NCBI GenBank assembly: GCA_963543695.1
Contig: CAUUCF010000002.1
Coordinates: forward strand, 1-64,000
Direction of reading: 5' to 3'
From: CAUUCF01 sp963543695
Lineage (GTDB): Bacteria; Pseudomonadota; Gammaproteobacteria; UBA9339
Length of the DNA stretch: 64,000 bases
The notes beneath the pieces are model-generated. The model was given only the letters and a program-made list of their open reading frames with translations, had not been told where the DNA came from and did no database searches. Every line of letters begins with the position of its first letter. The first letter of the stretch is position 1. Made by a program: the position numbers and the translations under genes. This document shows, one piece after another, positions 9,489 to 18,999 of this stretch.

Positions 9489-10484
9489 CTAAAATGCAAC
9501 TTTGCCTCTTTGCTTCATTAACCAATTTTTAGCATGTTCAATACTCTCAAATAAGCTACGTTTTGGTGACCAACCTAATTGCGTTCGGGCTAAACGATTA
9601 GCCGCTACTAAGACGGCTGGATCCCCCCTTCTCCGTCCCTTTATTTCTAATAAAATTTTATTTTTAGTTACTAACTCGACTTGTTCAATAATTTCTTTTA
9701 CGGAATAACCAGTTTGCGTCCCTAAATTAAAAATCGCCGATTTTTTTTCCTTAAATAAATACCGTAAAGCTAAAAAATGGGCTTCTGCTAAATCTTCTAC
9801 GTCAATATAATCACGGATACACGTTTGATCACGAGTAGGATAATCGTTACCGTAAAGTTGAAAAGTTTGGTGAAATAAAGCAGCTTCTAATAAATTAGGC
9901 ACTAAATGAGTTTCCGGTTTATGATTTTCCCCTACTCTCCCTAAAGCATCAGCACCGATCACGTTAAAATAACGCAAGATAACGCTTTTTAAACCGTAAG
10001 CTTGACTATAATTACGTAAAATCGTTTCTAACATCCATTTAGAATAACCATAACTGTTAATCGGACATTGCGGATGCTGTTCATCTATCGGATTAGAGCG
10101 TGGTTCTCCATAAGTAGCCGCAGTAGAAGAAAAAACGATTTTATCCACTTTTGCAGCTAACATAGCGGAAAATAAATTCATTCCCCCTAATAAATTATTA
10201 CGGTAATATTTTTCAGGATTAACAACGCTCTCTCCAACTTCAATAAAAGAAGCAAAATGTAACACAGCAGTAATCGGATATTTTTCAAAAACCCTTTTGA
10301 TTTGTTCGAGATCGGTTAGATCCCCTTTAATGAAAATTAAAGTACCTGCGGTTTTTAAAACTTCAATTGTAGCCAAAGATCCAGTACTTAAATTATCAAA
10401 AATAATGACCGTTTCTTTTTGAGCTAATAAATTTAAAACAACGTGACTACCAATATAACCCGCTCCACCTGTGACTAAAATCAT
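9489..10484 (-). CDS. galE: UDP-glucose 4-epimerase GalE
   Basis: GalE interconverts UDP-glucose and UDP-galactose. The Rossmann NAD motif GGAGYIGSH starts at residue 6, FSSTAATYGEP carries the catalytic Ser/Thr region, and NSYGYSKWMLE carries the YxxxK pair. LRYFNVIGAD, TRDQTCIRDYIDVEDLAEAH and RRRGDPAVLVA are typical of GalE rather than of other extended short-chain dehydrogenases. The 331-aa length fits. It probably supplies UDP-galactose for surface glycans; the GT8 gene immediately upstream is a plausible user of it. Confidence 0.95.
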   Translation of the reverse strand: MILVTGGAGYIGSHVVLNLLAQKETVIIFDNLSTGSLATIEVLKTAGTLIFIKGDLTDLEQIKRVFEKYPITAVLHFASFIEVGESVVNPEKYYRNNLLGGMNLFSAMLAAKVDKIVFSSTAATYGEPRSNPIDEQHPQCPINSYGYSKWMLETILRNYSQAYGLKSVILRYFNVIGADALGRVGENHKPETHLVPNLLEAALFHQTFQLYGNDYPTRDQTCIRDYIDVEDLAEAHFLALRYLFKEKKSAIFNLGTQTGYSVKEIIEQVELVTKNKILLEIKGRRRGDPAVLVAANRLARTQLGWSPKRSLFESIEHAKNWLMKQRGKVAF

Positions 10485-10597
10485 CCGCCTCCCCTCATTT
10501 CAACTCAATTAAAAATAAATTCACGAACCACGTATTTTTCATCGTTTCCTGTTTAATCCTATTTTTACCCCTATCAATTAATTCTTAACAATATTTC

Positions 10598-11557
10598 TTA
10601 TTTTTTTATTTTATTAATCAAAAATTCTTTTCCTAAAATCGTAATAGTAGGAATTTTGGTGCTACCTTTTAAGGTATAATGAAAACTTAATAACCAACTA
10701 AAAAACGGACGTTTCTTATGAAAAGGCTGACTATTTAAAAATTTAGTTTTTAAAGCTGGATAAATCGACGTTTTAGCTGCATAATCCCACCATTGATCGC
10801 AATAAGCGTTTAAACACCCTTTTTGCCAAGGTTTACAACCGGTATAATGGATAATCACAGGAATTTCTCTAGCCTTTAAATAGGCTTCTTCGTGATCACC
10901 TACATAATCATAATGATAATGCCTCCACCAACCATCTATAAGATTAAATTTCGGATCTAAAATAACTTTACGCTCATCAATAACTGCGTTTAAAGTATCC
11001 TGATCACAAAAAACAATCTTTCGCGGATTATTTAAACAAAAAGCTTTCATCCGTTCAAAGAGATGATCTTGACGCCACCTTTCGCACGCAATTAAAATCA
11101 CTCCCGAATTAAAATAATCAGCACTTTTCATCTTTAATCGGCGACTATATTGCTTTCCGTTCCAAATATCTTCCACTACACCAACGTAGTTATTGCCTAA
11201 ATCTACGTTCCATAAAGCTTCTAAATTTCCTATAACTAACGTATCGCAATCTAAATATAAAATCCGGTCTAAATTTGGAAACCATTCCGCTAATTTAATT
11301 CTAAACCAAGCGTGCACCGTCACCCACAACGACAACGGTAAATTTTCAAATTCTTGTAAATCTACTAATTTGAATTCTACCGTACAAGTATAATGGGCAG
11401 TTAAATCGTTAATCCCTTGAAAAGTTTCTTCCTTTAATCCCGTATGTAAAAGAATAAAATGTACTCCCGGATTATTAATCGCCACGCTCGTCATTGATAC
11501 TAAAGTTAAAGCAAAATAATGATCGTCCGTAGCATAAGCAACCGTTAAATTACCCAT
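10598..11557 (-). CDS. family 8 glycosyltransferase (LgtC/glycogenin-like)
   Basis: GT8 enzymes are retaining glycosyltransferases that use UDP-glucose or UDP-galactose. The 319-aa protein has VAYATDDHYFALTLVSMTS at the N-terminus (the nucleotide-binding strand), the metal-binding DCDTLV (DxD), YFNSGVILI, FCDQDTLNAV, and a C-terminal HYTGCKPWQKGC metal/nucleotide loop, all in the LgtC order. In gammaproteobacteria such enzymes commonly add galactose or glucose to lipopolysaccharide. The neighbouring galE supports a galactosyl donor, but acceptor specificity cannot be read from sequence. There is no signal peptide; the basic C-terminus (LGKEFLINKIKK) could touch the membrane. Confidence 0.85.
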   Translation of the reverse strand: MGNLTVAYATDDHYFALTLVSMTSVAINNPGVHFILLHTGLKEETFQGINDLTAHYTCTVEFKLVDLQEFENLPLSLWVTVHAWFRIKLAEWFPNLDRILYLDCDTLVIGNLEALWNVDLGNNYVGVVEDIWNGKQYSRRLKMKSADYFNSGVILIACERWRQDHLFERMKAFCLNNPRKIVFCDQDTLNAVIDERKVILDPKFNLIDGWWRHYHYDYVGDHEEAYLKAREIPVIIHYTGCKPWQKGCLNAYCDQWWDYAAKTSIYPALKTKFLNSQPFHKKRPFFSWLLSFHYTLKGSTKIPTITILGKEFLINKIKK

Positions 11558-11643
11558 AAAATACCCCCCTTCCGTTTACCTTATCGCCTAATTTTCTTTT
11601 TAAAACCTTAATTTTATTGATTAACCCTTCTATAACGAACTAG

Positions 11644-14600
11644 TTAAACGATTACCTTTAATTTATCCCTTCGTAATTTAACGTCTCCTTCCAATCGTTT
11701 TAATAATAAAGCTGCTTTTTCCGGATCTTGCGATAACAATAATTTAAAACGTTGCTCATTATACACGTAGTCTTTTAATGGTACCGTAGGATCTTTAGAA
11801 TCCCATTGGAAAGGATTTAAATTTTCTTCTCTACGTAGTGGATTATAACGATATAAAGGCCAAAAACCGCTATTGACCGCTAATTTTTGTTGATTAAGAC
11901 CGTTTTTAAGGTTAAATCCTTGCGCAATGCAATGGCTATAAGCAATAATTAAAGCGGGACCAGGATAAGCTTCTGCTTCCTTAATCGCTTTAATCGCTTG
12001 TAACATGTTTGCCCCTATGGCGATTTGAGCTACGTAAACGTTACCGTAATTCATCGCTAAAGTCCCTAAATCTTTACGTGCGCTAACCTTACCTAAATTT
12101 GCAAATTTAGCCACTGCTCCACGCGGAGTAGATTTCGAAGCTTGACCCCCCGTATTAGAATAAACTTCCGTATCTAACACTAAAATATTAACGTTTAAAT
12201 TACTTGCTAAAACGTGATCTAACCCCCCGTATCCAATATCATAAGCCCAACCATCTCCTCCTACAATCCAAACGCTTTTTCCCAAAAAATTATGCGCAAT
12301 CGTTTTTAAATGTTTAGCCTTTAAATCGTTAGAAACAGTTAATTTAACTTCTAACTCTTTTAATAATTGGCGTTGCTTTTTAATTCCTGCTTCACTACCG
12401 TCCTCAGTCAGCTCTAAAATTTTATTTACTAACTCGTTTCCTACTTCGTTCGTTAATTCTTTTAACAGGTCTATCGCTAAATCTTTTTGTTTATTAATCG
12501 AAGCTCGAAAACCAAAACCAAATTCTGCGTTGTCTTCAAATAAAGAATTACACCACGCTGGCCCCCTACCGTTTTGATCTTTACTCCACGGAGTAGTAGG
12601 TAAATTCCCCCCGTAAATAGACGAACAACCGGTAGCGTTAGCTACTAACATCCGTTCACCAAATAACTGACTAATTAATTTTAAGTAAGGCGTCTCCCCA
12701 CATCCCGCGCAAGCTCCTGAAAATTCAAAATAAGGGGGTAAATATTGCAGTTCACGAGCATTATTACCAGCAACGGTTTGTTGATCCAAATACCCTTTCG
12801 TCTCAAAAAATTGAATATTTTTTTGTTCTTCTAATAAACGTGAAGCTTTCGGTCCTAAATTAATTGCTTTTAACTCAAGATTTTCACGATCAACCGCTGG
12901 ACAAACTTCGTGGCATAAACCACAACCGGTACAATTTTCTAAATAAATTTGTAGATGAAAACGTTTATCGGTAAATTCTTTCGCCTTACAAGGAACCGTT
13001 TTAAACGATGCAGGAACCTCCTTTAAATCTTGTGAATCGAACAATTTAGCTCTAATTACCCCGTGTGGACATACGACACTACACTGCCCACATTGAATAC
13101 ACTGGTCACCATTCCAAATAGAAACAATGGGAGAAAGGTCCCGTTTTTCTAAGTGAGCAGTACCAGTCGGATAGGTACCGTCTACCGGTAAAGCACTTAC
13201 CGGTAATTCTTCCCCTTTTTCGTTAATCAATTCTACGATCACTTGTTGCGTTAAACGGTCAGACGTATTTACTTTAAGAGGCAATAATTCGTAAGCTTCT
13301 GGTGGAACTTTCTCAATTAAAGGGACGGCAAATAAATTTTCTAAAGTCTTATCTACCGCTGCAAAATTACGTTCTACTATATCTGCTCCTTTTTTTGCAT
13401 AAGTTTTTTGAATCGCTTCTTTAATGTGCGCGATTCCTTCTTGGCACGGCAATATTCCAGAAATAGCAAAGAAACAGGTCTGCATAATCGTGTTAATTCG
13501 ATTACCCATTTTGGTTTCTGCTGCTACTTTATACGCATCAATTACGTAAAATTTCAATTTTTTATCGATAATTTTTTGCGCTATGATTCTCGGCAAATGT
13601 TGCCAAATTTCCTCTTTATTAAAAGGACTATTCAACAAAAAAGTAGCTCCTGGAACCGCAATATCTAGAAAATTAGCAGCATTTACAAAATTAAACTGAT
13701 GACAAGCCACAAAATCTGCTTCCGTTAATAAATAAGGAGCATTAATGGGTTCACGGGAAAAACGTAAATGCGAAATCGTTTTAGATCCAGATTTTTTCGA
13801 ATCGTATACAAAATACCCCTGTACATATAAATCAGTAGCATTACCCACAATTTTAATCGTATTTTTGTTAGCTCCTACGGTACCATCAGCCCCTAAACCG
13901 TAAAAAATAGCTCCTATCTGTCCTTTAACCTGGATTTTGAAATTAGGATCATAAGTAATACTATTGCCTGTAACGTCGTCATTAATACCGACGCTAAAAT
14001 GATTTTTAGGTTGCTCTTGGCAAGCATTTTCAAAAATCCCCTTCACCATTGCCGGGGTAAATTCTTTAGAAGATAAACCGTATCTCCCTCCTAAAATTTT
14101 AGGCAATACCGGTATCTGTTGATTAAGAAAAGCTTCGCTTAAAATACTTACAACGTCCTGGTATAACGGTTCGCCCACAGAACCCGGCTCTTTCGTACGA
14201 TCTAAAACGGTAATTACTTTAACGGCTTTAGGTAAAATCGCAAAGAAACGTTTTTGGTCAAAAGGACGATACAAATATACTTGAATAACACCGTATTTTT
14301 TACCTTGCTGATTAAGAGCGTTAACCGTCTGTTGTACCGTTTTAGCTCCAGACCCGATAATCATAATAATCGTTTCTGCTTCTTTATCGCCGTAATACTC
14401 AAGCGTATGGTAATACCGTCCCGTCAATTGTCCTAAACGTTCCATATATGTTGCTACGATTTTGGGAACACGATCATAAAAAACGTTAGCCGCTTCCCTA
14501 CTTTGGAAATAAACGTCTGGATTCTGAGCCGTTCCCCTTAATACTGGACGTTCAGGATTTAAAGCCCGTTTACGAACCTCTAACACTAAATCTTCGTCGA

Positions 14601-15171
14601 TCATCTGCTTCATTACTTGATCGCTCAAAAGTTCAATTTTATCAATTTCATGGCTGGTTCTAAAACCATCAAAAAAATGGACAAAAGGGACACGAGCTTT
14701 TAAAGTAGCAGCATGAGCAATTAATGCCAGATCATGAACTTCTTGCACACTACCAGAAGCGAGTAACGCAAAACCAGTTTCCCGAACCCCCATTACGTCA
14801 CTATGGTCCCCAAAAATCGATAGCCCATGGGTAGCTAAAGTTCTTGCTGCAACATGAATGACCAATGGTGTTAGTTCTCCGGCAATTTTATACATGTTAG
14901 GAATCATTAATAATAATCCTTGAGAAGCCGTATAAGTGGTCGCTAAAGCACCCGTTTGTAATGCTCCATGTAATGCTCCGATCGCCCCACCTTCACTTTG
15001 CATTTCCACGATTTGAGGAACGGTACCCCAAATATTTTTAAGCCGTGCTGAAGACCATTGATCTGCCAATTCTCCCATGTTGGTAGAGGGAGTAATCGGA
15101 TAAATAGCACTGAATTCAGTCACTCGATACGCAACATAAACTGCTGCTTCACAACCTTCTATTACTTTCAT
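11644..15171 (-). CDS. nifJ: pyruvate:ferredoxin (flavodoxin) oxidoreductase NifJ
   Basis: The 1175-aa single-chain enzyme decarboxylates pyruvate to acetyl-CoA and passes electrons to ferredoxin or flavodoxin. N-terminal EGCEAAVYVAYRVTEFSAIYPITPST and EGGAIGALHGALQTGALATTYTASQG form domain I; two [4Fe-4S] motifs follow (CIQCGQCSVVCPHG and CTGCGLCHEVCPA); the C-terminal thiamine-diphosphate domain has CAGCGETPY, NATGCSSIYGG, VGGDGWAYDIGYGGLDHV and EVYSNTGGQ. The extra ThDP-domain cysteines that bind the proximal cluster are present. The gene stands alone; no electron acceptor gene is seen nearby. It is usually oxygen-sensitive, implying micro-oxic metabolism or a bypass of pyruvate dehydrogenase. 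Confidence 0.97.
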   Translation of the reverse strand: MKVIEGCEAAVYVAYRVTEFSAIYPITPSTNMGELADQWSSARLKNIWGTVPQIVEMQSEGGAIGALHGALQTGALATTYTASQGLLLMIPNMYKIAGELTPLVIHVAARTLATHGLSIFGDHSDVMGVRETGFALLASGSVQEVHDLALIAHAATLKARVPFVHFFDGFRTSHEIDKIELLSDQVMKQMIDEDLVLEVRKRALNPERPVLRGTAQNPDVYFQSREAANVFYDRVPKIVATYMERLGQLTGRYYHTLEYYGDKEAETIIMIIGSGAKTVQQTVNALNQQGKKYGVIQVYLYRPFDQKRFFAILPKAVKVITVLDRTKEPGSVGEPLYQDVVSILSEAFLNQQIPVLPKILGGRYGLSSKEFTPAMVKGIFENACQEQPKNHFSVGINDDVTGNSITYDPNFKIQVKGQIGAIFYGLGADGTVGANKNTIKIVGNATDLYVQGYFVYDSKKSGSKTISHLRFSREPINAPYLLTEADFVACHQFNFVNAANFLDIAVPGATFLLNSPFNKEEIWQHLPRIIAQKIIDKKLKFYVIDAYKVAAETKMGNRINTIMQTCFFAISGILPCQEGIAHIKEAIQKTYAKKGADIVERNFAAVDKTLENLFAVPLIEKVPPEAYELLPLKVNTSDRLTQQVIVELINEKGEELPVSALPVDGTYPTGTAHLEKRDLSPIVSIWNGDQCIQCGQCSVVCPHGVIRAKLFDSQDLKEVPASFKTVPCKAKEFTDKRFHLQIYLENCTGCGLCHEVCPAVDRENLELKAINLGPKASRLLEEQKNIQFFETKGYLDQQTVAGNNARELQYLPPYFEFSGACAGCGETPYLKLISQLFGERMLVANATGCSSIYGGNLPTTPWSKDQNGRGPAWCNSLFEDNAEFGFGFRASINKQKDLAIDLLKELTNEVGNELVNKILELTEDGSEAGIKKQRQLLKELEVKLTVSNDLKAKHLKTIAHNFLGKSVWIVGGDGWAYDIGYGGLDHVLASNLNVNILVLDTEVYSNTGGQASKSTPRGAVAKFANLGKVSARKDLGTLAMNYGNVYVAQIAIGANMLQAIKAIKEAEAYPGPALIIAYSHCIAQGFNLKNGLNQQKLAVNSGFWPLYRYNPLRREENLNPFQWDSKDPTVPLKDYVYNEQRFKLLLSQDPEKAALLLKRLEGDVKLRRDKLKVIV

Positions 15172-15201
15172 TTTGATTCTAACGCTTTGATTTTATTTTT
15201 G

Positions 15202-15855
15202 TTACTTCGTTCCAAAAAGACGATCGCCTGCATCCCCTAAACCCGGCAAAATATACCCATCATCGTTTAATTCTCTGTCTAGACAAGCAGTAAAAATTTT
15301 AACTTCTGGATGTTTACTCATCACTCGTTCTACACCCCGTCTCGTCGCTAATAAAGAGACGAAAGTAATTTTGTTAATACCACGAGATTTTAATTGATCA
15401 ATCGCCGATACCAAAGTTCCTCCCGTTGCTAACATTGGATCACAAATATAAAATTGACGATTTTCGCTATGTCTTGGAATTTTAAAATAATATAGGATCG
15501 GATTTAAAGTTTGTTCATCCCGATATAAACCAATATGAGCCACTCTTGCTAACGGAATTAATTTAAGAAAACCGCTAACCATTCCTATTCCTGCTCGTAA
15601 AATTGCTAAAATAACCGGTTTATAACCATCTAACATTGGTAAACTACAACTTTCTAACGGAGTGTTTACCGTTACCAATTTAGTTTTTAGATCTTTAGTA
15701 ACTTCATACACTAACAAAGTAGTAATTTCTTCCGTTAACTCTTGAAATTCTTTTTTATTTGTATTTACGTTCCTTAAACAAGTTAATTTATGTTGAATCA
15801 ACGGATGTTGCACTTCGAAGAAGTTAGGATATTCGGGATAAGTTTTAATCGGCAT
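15202..15855 (-). CDS. upp: uracil phosphoribosyltransferase
   Basis: Upp makes UMP from uracil and PRPP (pyrimidine salvage). It has 217 residues, a little longer than the usual 208. RAGIGMVSGF, HIGLYRDEQTLNP, the PRPP-binding loop ICDPMLATGGTL, and the C-terminal uracil-binding DDGYILPGLGDAGDRLFGTK are diagnostic. The gene lies between nifJ and the protease-inhibitor gene and overlaps the latter by eleven bases, so the two are probably cotranscribed. Confidence 0.97.
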   Translation of the reverse strand: MPIKTYPEYPNFFEVQHPLIQHKLTCLRNVNTNKKEFQELTEEITTLLVYEVTKDLKTKLVTVNTPLESCSLPMLDGYKPVILAILRAGIGMVSGFLKLIPLARVAHIGLYRDEQTLNPILYYFKIPRHSENRQFYICDPMLATGGTLVSAIDQLKSRGINKITFVSLLATRRGVERVMSKHPEVKIFTACLDRELNDDGYILPGLGDAGDRLFGTK

Positions 15856-16285
15856 AAATCATCACCTTAAAAGTAACTTCCTGATTTTGCGCTTGCTCTT
15901 TTACCGTTTCAAAAGAACGCAATTGCACGAAAGTAATTTCAGTCAATTGATTAGCTTCTCGACCCCGGTTTCCTTTTAACAATTTAAATTCAAAAAGCTC
16001 TAAATTAGGCGCTCCTACACGTTTTGTTTCCGTTTTAATGACAAAATGATCGGTTAACTTTAATAACCTACGATCAAAATCTTTAACGGCCCAAACGTAC
16101 CCTGTACTTGGGTTACTCGGCAAAAAAATTTCTATTTCATCTTGCTCGGGCGTAATCACTAAAATCCGATTAGCATCCGTTGCTTCTAATTGTTGTTTTG
16201 GTTTTAACGTAGGTAAATTTTGATTTGCCGCGAAACTAGGCATCAACGAAAAAAGACCTAAAAAAAATAAATACTTATATTTCAT
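15845..16285 (-). CDS. secreted chagasin-like (I42) cysteine protease inhibitor
   Basis: The 146-aa protein has a signal peptide (MKYKYLFFLGLFSLMPSFA, cleavage probably before ANQN). The mature part carries LPSNPSTGYVWAV, the NPSTGYxW loop typical of chagasin inhibitors that block papain-family proteases, followed by an RVGAPNLELFEFKLLKGN segment in the place of the second loop and TFVQLRSFE near the third (family: RxWE-like). The protein is expected in the periplasm or outside the cell. In a host-associated bacterium an inhibitor of lysosomal cathepsins is a reasonable inference, but control of a bacterial protease is equally possible. Confidence 0.8.
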   Translation of the reverse strand: MKYKYLFFLGLFSLMPSFAANQNLPTLKPKQQLEATDANRILVITPEQDEIEIFLPSNPSTGYVWAVKDFDRRLLKLTDHFVIKTETKRVGAPNLELFEFKLLKGNRGREANQLTEITFVQLRSFETVKEQAQNQEVTFKVMIYAD

Positions 16286-16580
16286 TATTTTTTACCCTCT
16301 ATCTTTTTTATTTTTAGGTTATAACTAAAAGCAAGAAAAAGCAAACGTTTCTTAACCGTCTTAACTAGGATCGAAAAGATTATATTCCTATTCTTAAGTT
16401 TATGGATCCTAATTTAAGCTACTTTTTTAACACAAATTTGAAGATTATCCTTACCATGTGCTTGAACGTAATCTCAGTTCTTCACTACGTTTCTAAAAAT
16501 ATAATTCATTTCTCCTATATGACCGTTATTGATATCACCACCATACATTTTTAAACTTAATTAAAACGAAGATCATCATT

Positions 16581-16891
16581 TTAACTTCCATTTACACCCT
16601 TTTTCTCCTCTTTATATCGCACTCGTTTAAGAAAGTTTTCGCTATCGTACATTTTACCAATATTGTCGTTACCCAGATTTACTAAATTATAACGATTATT
16701 AATTAATTCTAAAACAAACATCATTTCTGCATAAATACCTAAAGACACTCCTGCTTCTCCTGTTGCTATTTTAGTTAAAGTAAAATCGGTAATACTAGTA
16801 TGTTGTTCAATTAAAACCATAGTAAGATGCCTGTTGAGCTGCACTACTTTAAATTAGCACCTAAATGCTTTAAAACTTTGTTAACCGGCAC
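16581..16891 (-). pseudogene. frameshifted HipB/XRE-type helix-turn-helix gene
   Basis: From the GTG at 16889-16891 the minus strand reads MPVNKVLKHLGANLK and then hits a stop; shifting the frame by one base near 16845-16850 restores VQLNRHLTMVLIEQH...TLTKIATGEAGVSLGIYAEMMFVLELINN...DNIGKMYDSENFLKRVR. The combined sequence matches HipB-like XRE regulators (LRxLGxxIRxARxRRxLTM... IExGDPGVSLGxYAxVLFVLGL...LPKRVR). The recognition helix is degraded (SITDFTLTK) and the gene is broken by the frameshift, so it is probably dead. A HipA kinase partner is not seen; only short coding-like fragments lie downstream at 16440-16560 (for example MYGGDINNGHIGEMNYIF). Confidence 0.6.
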
Positions 16892-17395
16892 GGAGAAAAT
16901 TGCTTTTCTTTTTTTTTTACAGCTTTTAATAGTCTTTAAATACGTTAAAACATACTTCAACCAAATTATATCTATTTTAAATTTTATTTTAGGTGATCAT
17001 AACCCAACGCTCTAAAACTCTACTTCGTTTCATTTTTCAAACGAAACGTTCATTTACGAAAACAAAAACCTTTCGACGTCTACGCTCAAATACAAATTTT
17101 TTTCCTTTACGTTGCTCAATAGTAATGACGAATAAGTTTTCTACTCTCTTTTAGCATAACGGTCATGCTCGATATCTATAAAAATTTTGCCTGACTTGAA
17201 GAAAACTTATTCCCCTCCTCTACGATTAACTTTCGAAGCTATCGATTATAACCCATAGCCCAAACACCATAAAAAATTAAAGTAACCAGGTTTTTTGTAT
17301 AGCACCCAGTTAGTAAAAGTATTTAACGTGGAATTAAACTGTTTTTCTACGTCCTATTAAATAACCCTAGACTTCAACCCCGTTCAAAAGATGAC
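16892..17395. other. noncoding stretch between the dead XRE gene and the radical SAM gene
   Basis: About 500 bases with no credible reading frame, tRNA or strong hairpin that I can see. Its position between a decayed HTH gene and a block of probably imported genes suggests it is a degraded accessory region. No direct repeats or integrase fragments were recognised. Confidence 0.4.
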
Positions 17396-18295
17396 TTATT
17401 TTTTTGCAGAGGGAATGATTTCCTCGTGAAAAAAGTAATTTACAACGATTGGTGGTTCATGAAAGGATCTATTTTTAATCGTTAAGTCGTCATTTCTAAC
17501 GTATAAAAGTCCATGGTTTTTTGTGAATTCTTTCATTTCCGCATCTAATTGAGACCAATAAGTTCTCTCCTTTTTGTTGTAAACGGAATCATATAACGGT
17601 ACTAAATTAGGGTATTTTTCCTTGATATAATTTAGAATTGTCCTTTTATACCCACCACGTAAGTTGAGATTTTCAAGCCACACTAAATTACATTGGTTTT
17701 TAGCTTTGAGTATAATTTCCTTTACATCTGTTATTTCAGGAAAAATTGGAGAAATAAAACAAGTCGTTTTAATACCGGCCTCGTATAATGTTTTCATTGC
17801 CGCTAGCCTACGTTCAATACTTACCCCATGATCCATCTCCTTTTTAAAATTTTCGTCGAGCGTATTAATAGAAAAAGCGACCCTTGCGTTAGGAAATTTT
17901 TTGATTAACGGTAAATCTCGTACTACTAAATCAGATTTAGTTGCAATACTGATTGTACAACCACTTCCTAACATTTGTTGTAAAAGCGTTTTTGTTCGTT
18001 CATATTTTTCCTCCAAGGGTTGATAAGGATCAGTAACAGAACCGATAAATAATTCTTTACCCGCGTATTTTTGAGGATTTTTTATATTAGGCCAATTTTT
18101 AACGTCGACAAAAGTTCCCCATTCTTCTTCGTGTCCTGTAAATCTTTTCATAAAAGCAGCGTAGCAATATTTACAAGCATGCGCACAACCACCGTAAGGG
18201 TTAACCGAATAATCTGCAACAGGAAGATTCGATTTGGTTAATACGTTTTTGGTTTCTACTTCTTTTATAACTATCTCGACCTTACGCTCGTTCAT
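17396..18295 (-). CDS. radical SAM protein of the SPL / radical SAM mobile-pair type
   Basis: The 299-aa protein contains NPYGGCAHACKYCYAAFMKR with a CxxxCxxC cluster-binding motif, FIGSVTDPYQPLEEKYERT, and TISIATKSDLVVRDL, the pattern of spore-photoproduct-lyase-like radical SAM enzymes and of the 'radical SAM mobile pair' proteins common in Firmicutes. It is expected to bind one [4Fe-4S] cluster and cleave S-adenosylmethionine; the substrate is unknown. The usual partner radical SAM gene is absent. It is the last gene of a minus-strand run from rarA and shares no obvious link to the housekeeping genes, so lateral acquisition is likely. I see no peptide-binding extension that would tie it to the Cys-rich peptides. 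Confidence 0.8.
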   Translation of the reverse strand: MNERKVEIVIKEVETKNVLTKSNLPVADYSVNPYGGCAHACKYCYAAFMKRFTGHEEEWGTFVDVKNWPNIKNPQKYAGKELFIGSVTDPYQPLEEKYERTKTLLQQMLGSGCTISIATKSDLVVRDLPLIKKFPNARVAFSINTLDENFKKEMDHGVSIERRLAAMKTLYEAGIKTTCFISPIFPEITDVKEIILKAKNQCNLVWLENLNLRGGYKRTILNYIKEKYPNLVPLYDSVYNKKERTYWSQLDAEMKEFTKNHGLLYVRNDDLTIKNRSFHEPPIVVNYFFHEEIIPSAKK

Positions 18296-18303
18296 TTTCC
18301 CTT

Positions 18304-18999
18304 TTATTTCGTTAAATTTTTAAGTGTCCAGAAAATACCTTTCGCCATTCGTAAACTAGCATCTTGATAATGATTACCTGGATTTAACTCCAACGTCGAT
18401 AATATGCGTCGTTGACGATAGATTACGTTTAATTTTTTCATTTTGCGTTCGGTTTGTGAAAGATATTCGTTTGGAGATTGACTTTCCATATCACCGATCG
18501 ATAAATATATCGATTTTGGAACCCTACAAAAATAATTCCTTTCTACGTATTCAACAAAATTAGGGTACCAAACAGAACTGGACGGTGTTACATATGCATC
18601 AAAACACTGGCTTTTATGAGCGGCATACAGGGCAAATAATCCCCCCATAGAATATCCAGCCAATATCGACAATTTATTACTGGGAATTAAAGTTTTTACG
18701 TAAGGAATAATCTTCGTTTCTAATTCTTTTAAATAACGATCAGCTTCCCCGGTAAAATGATCGTTTTTAGTAACAACAGGTTCATGTTGCCAAGGAGACA
18801 ATTCTTCATCCCACTTAATGCCCGTAATCGATACGAAATGAAAACCGGGACAATTCATATTTTGACCTTCAACCACCACCGATTCTGCGTTATCGGCATA
18901 ATCACTAGAAAAAACTACGGGAACATCTAATTTATCATTTTTATCATTTATATAAACTGCTATAGTCTTATTTCCCATTTTAGCCGTCGTTTTTTTCAT
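18304..18999 (-). CDS. alpha/beta-hydrolase of the putative esterase (enterochelin-esterase-like) family
   Basis: The 231-aa protein has the nucleophile elbow GYSMGGLFALYAA (Ser in GxSxG), SSSVWYPNF, YLSIGDMESQ and a late HYQDASLRMAKG that supplies the catalytic His region, matching the esterase-D/IroE-like family. It lacks a signal peptide, so it acts in the cytoplasm. It sits between a GNAT acetyltransferase and a radical SAM gene; its start overlaps the GNAT stop (ATGA), showing a coupled operon. With the adjacent adenylation-domain gene it could belong to a small natural-product or siderophore-hydrolysis pathway, but the substrate cannot be inferred. Confidence 0.8.
   Translation of the reverse strand: MKKTTAKMGNKTIAVYINDKNDKLDVPVVFSSDYADNAESVVVEGQNMNCPGFHFVSITGIKWDEELSPWQHEPVVTKNDHFTGEADRYLKELETKIIPYVKTLIPSNKLSILAGYSMGGLFALYAAHKSQCFDAYVTPSSSVWYPNFVEYVERNYFCRVPKSIYLSIGDMESQSPNEYLSQTERKMKKLNVIYRQRRILSTLELNPGNHYQDASLRMAKGIFWTLKNLTK

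Noticed and set aside
17396..18295. Radical SAM protein as the maturase of the Cys-rich peptides
   Set aside because: It has the SPL/mobile-pair layout, no SPASM or peptide-binding domain, and lies over 5 kb from the nearest peptide gene in a separate operon.
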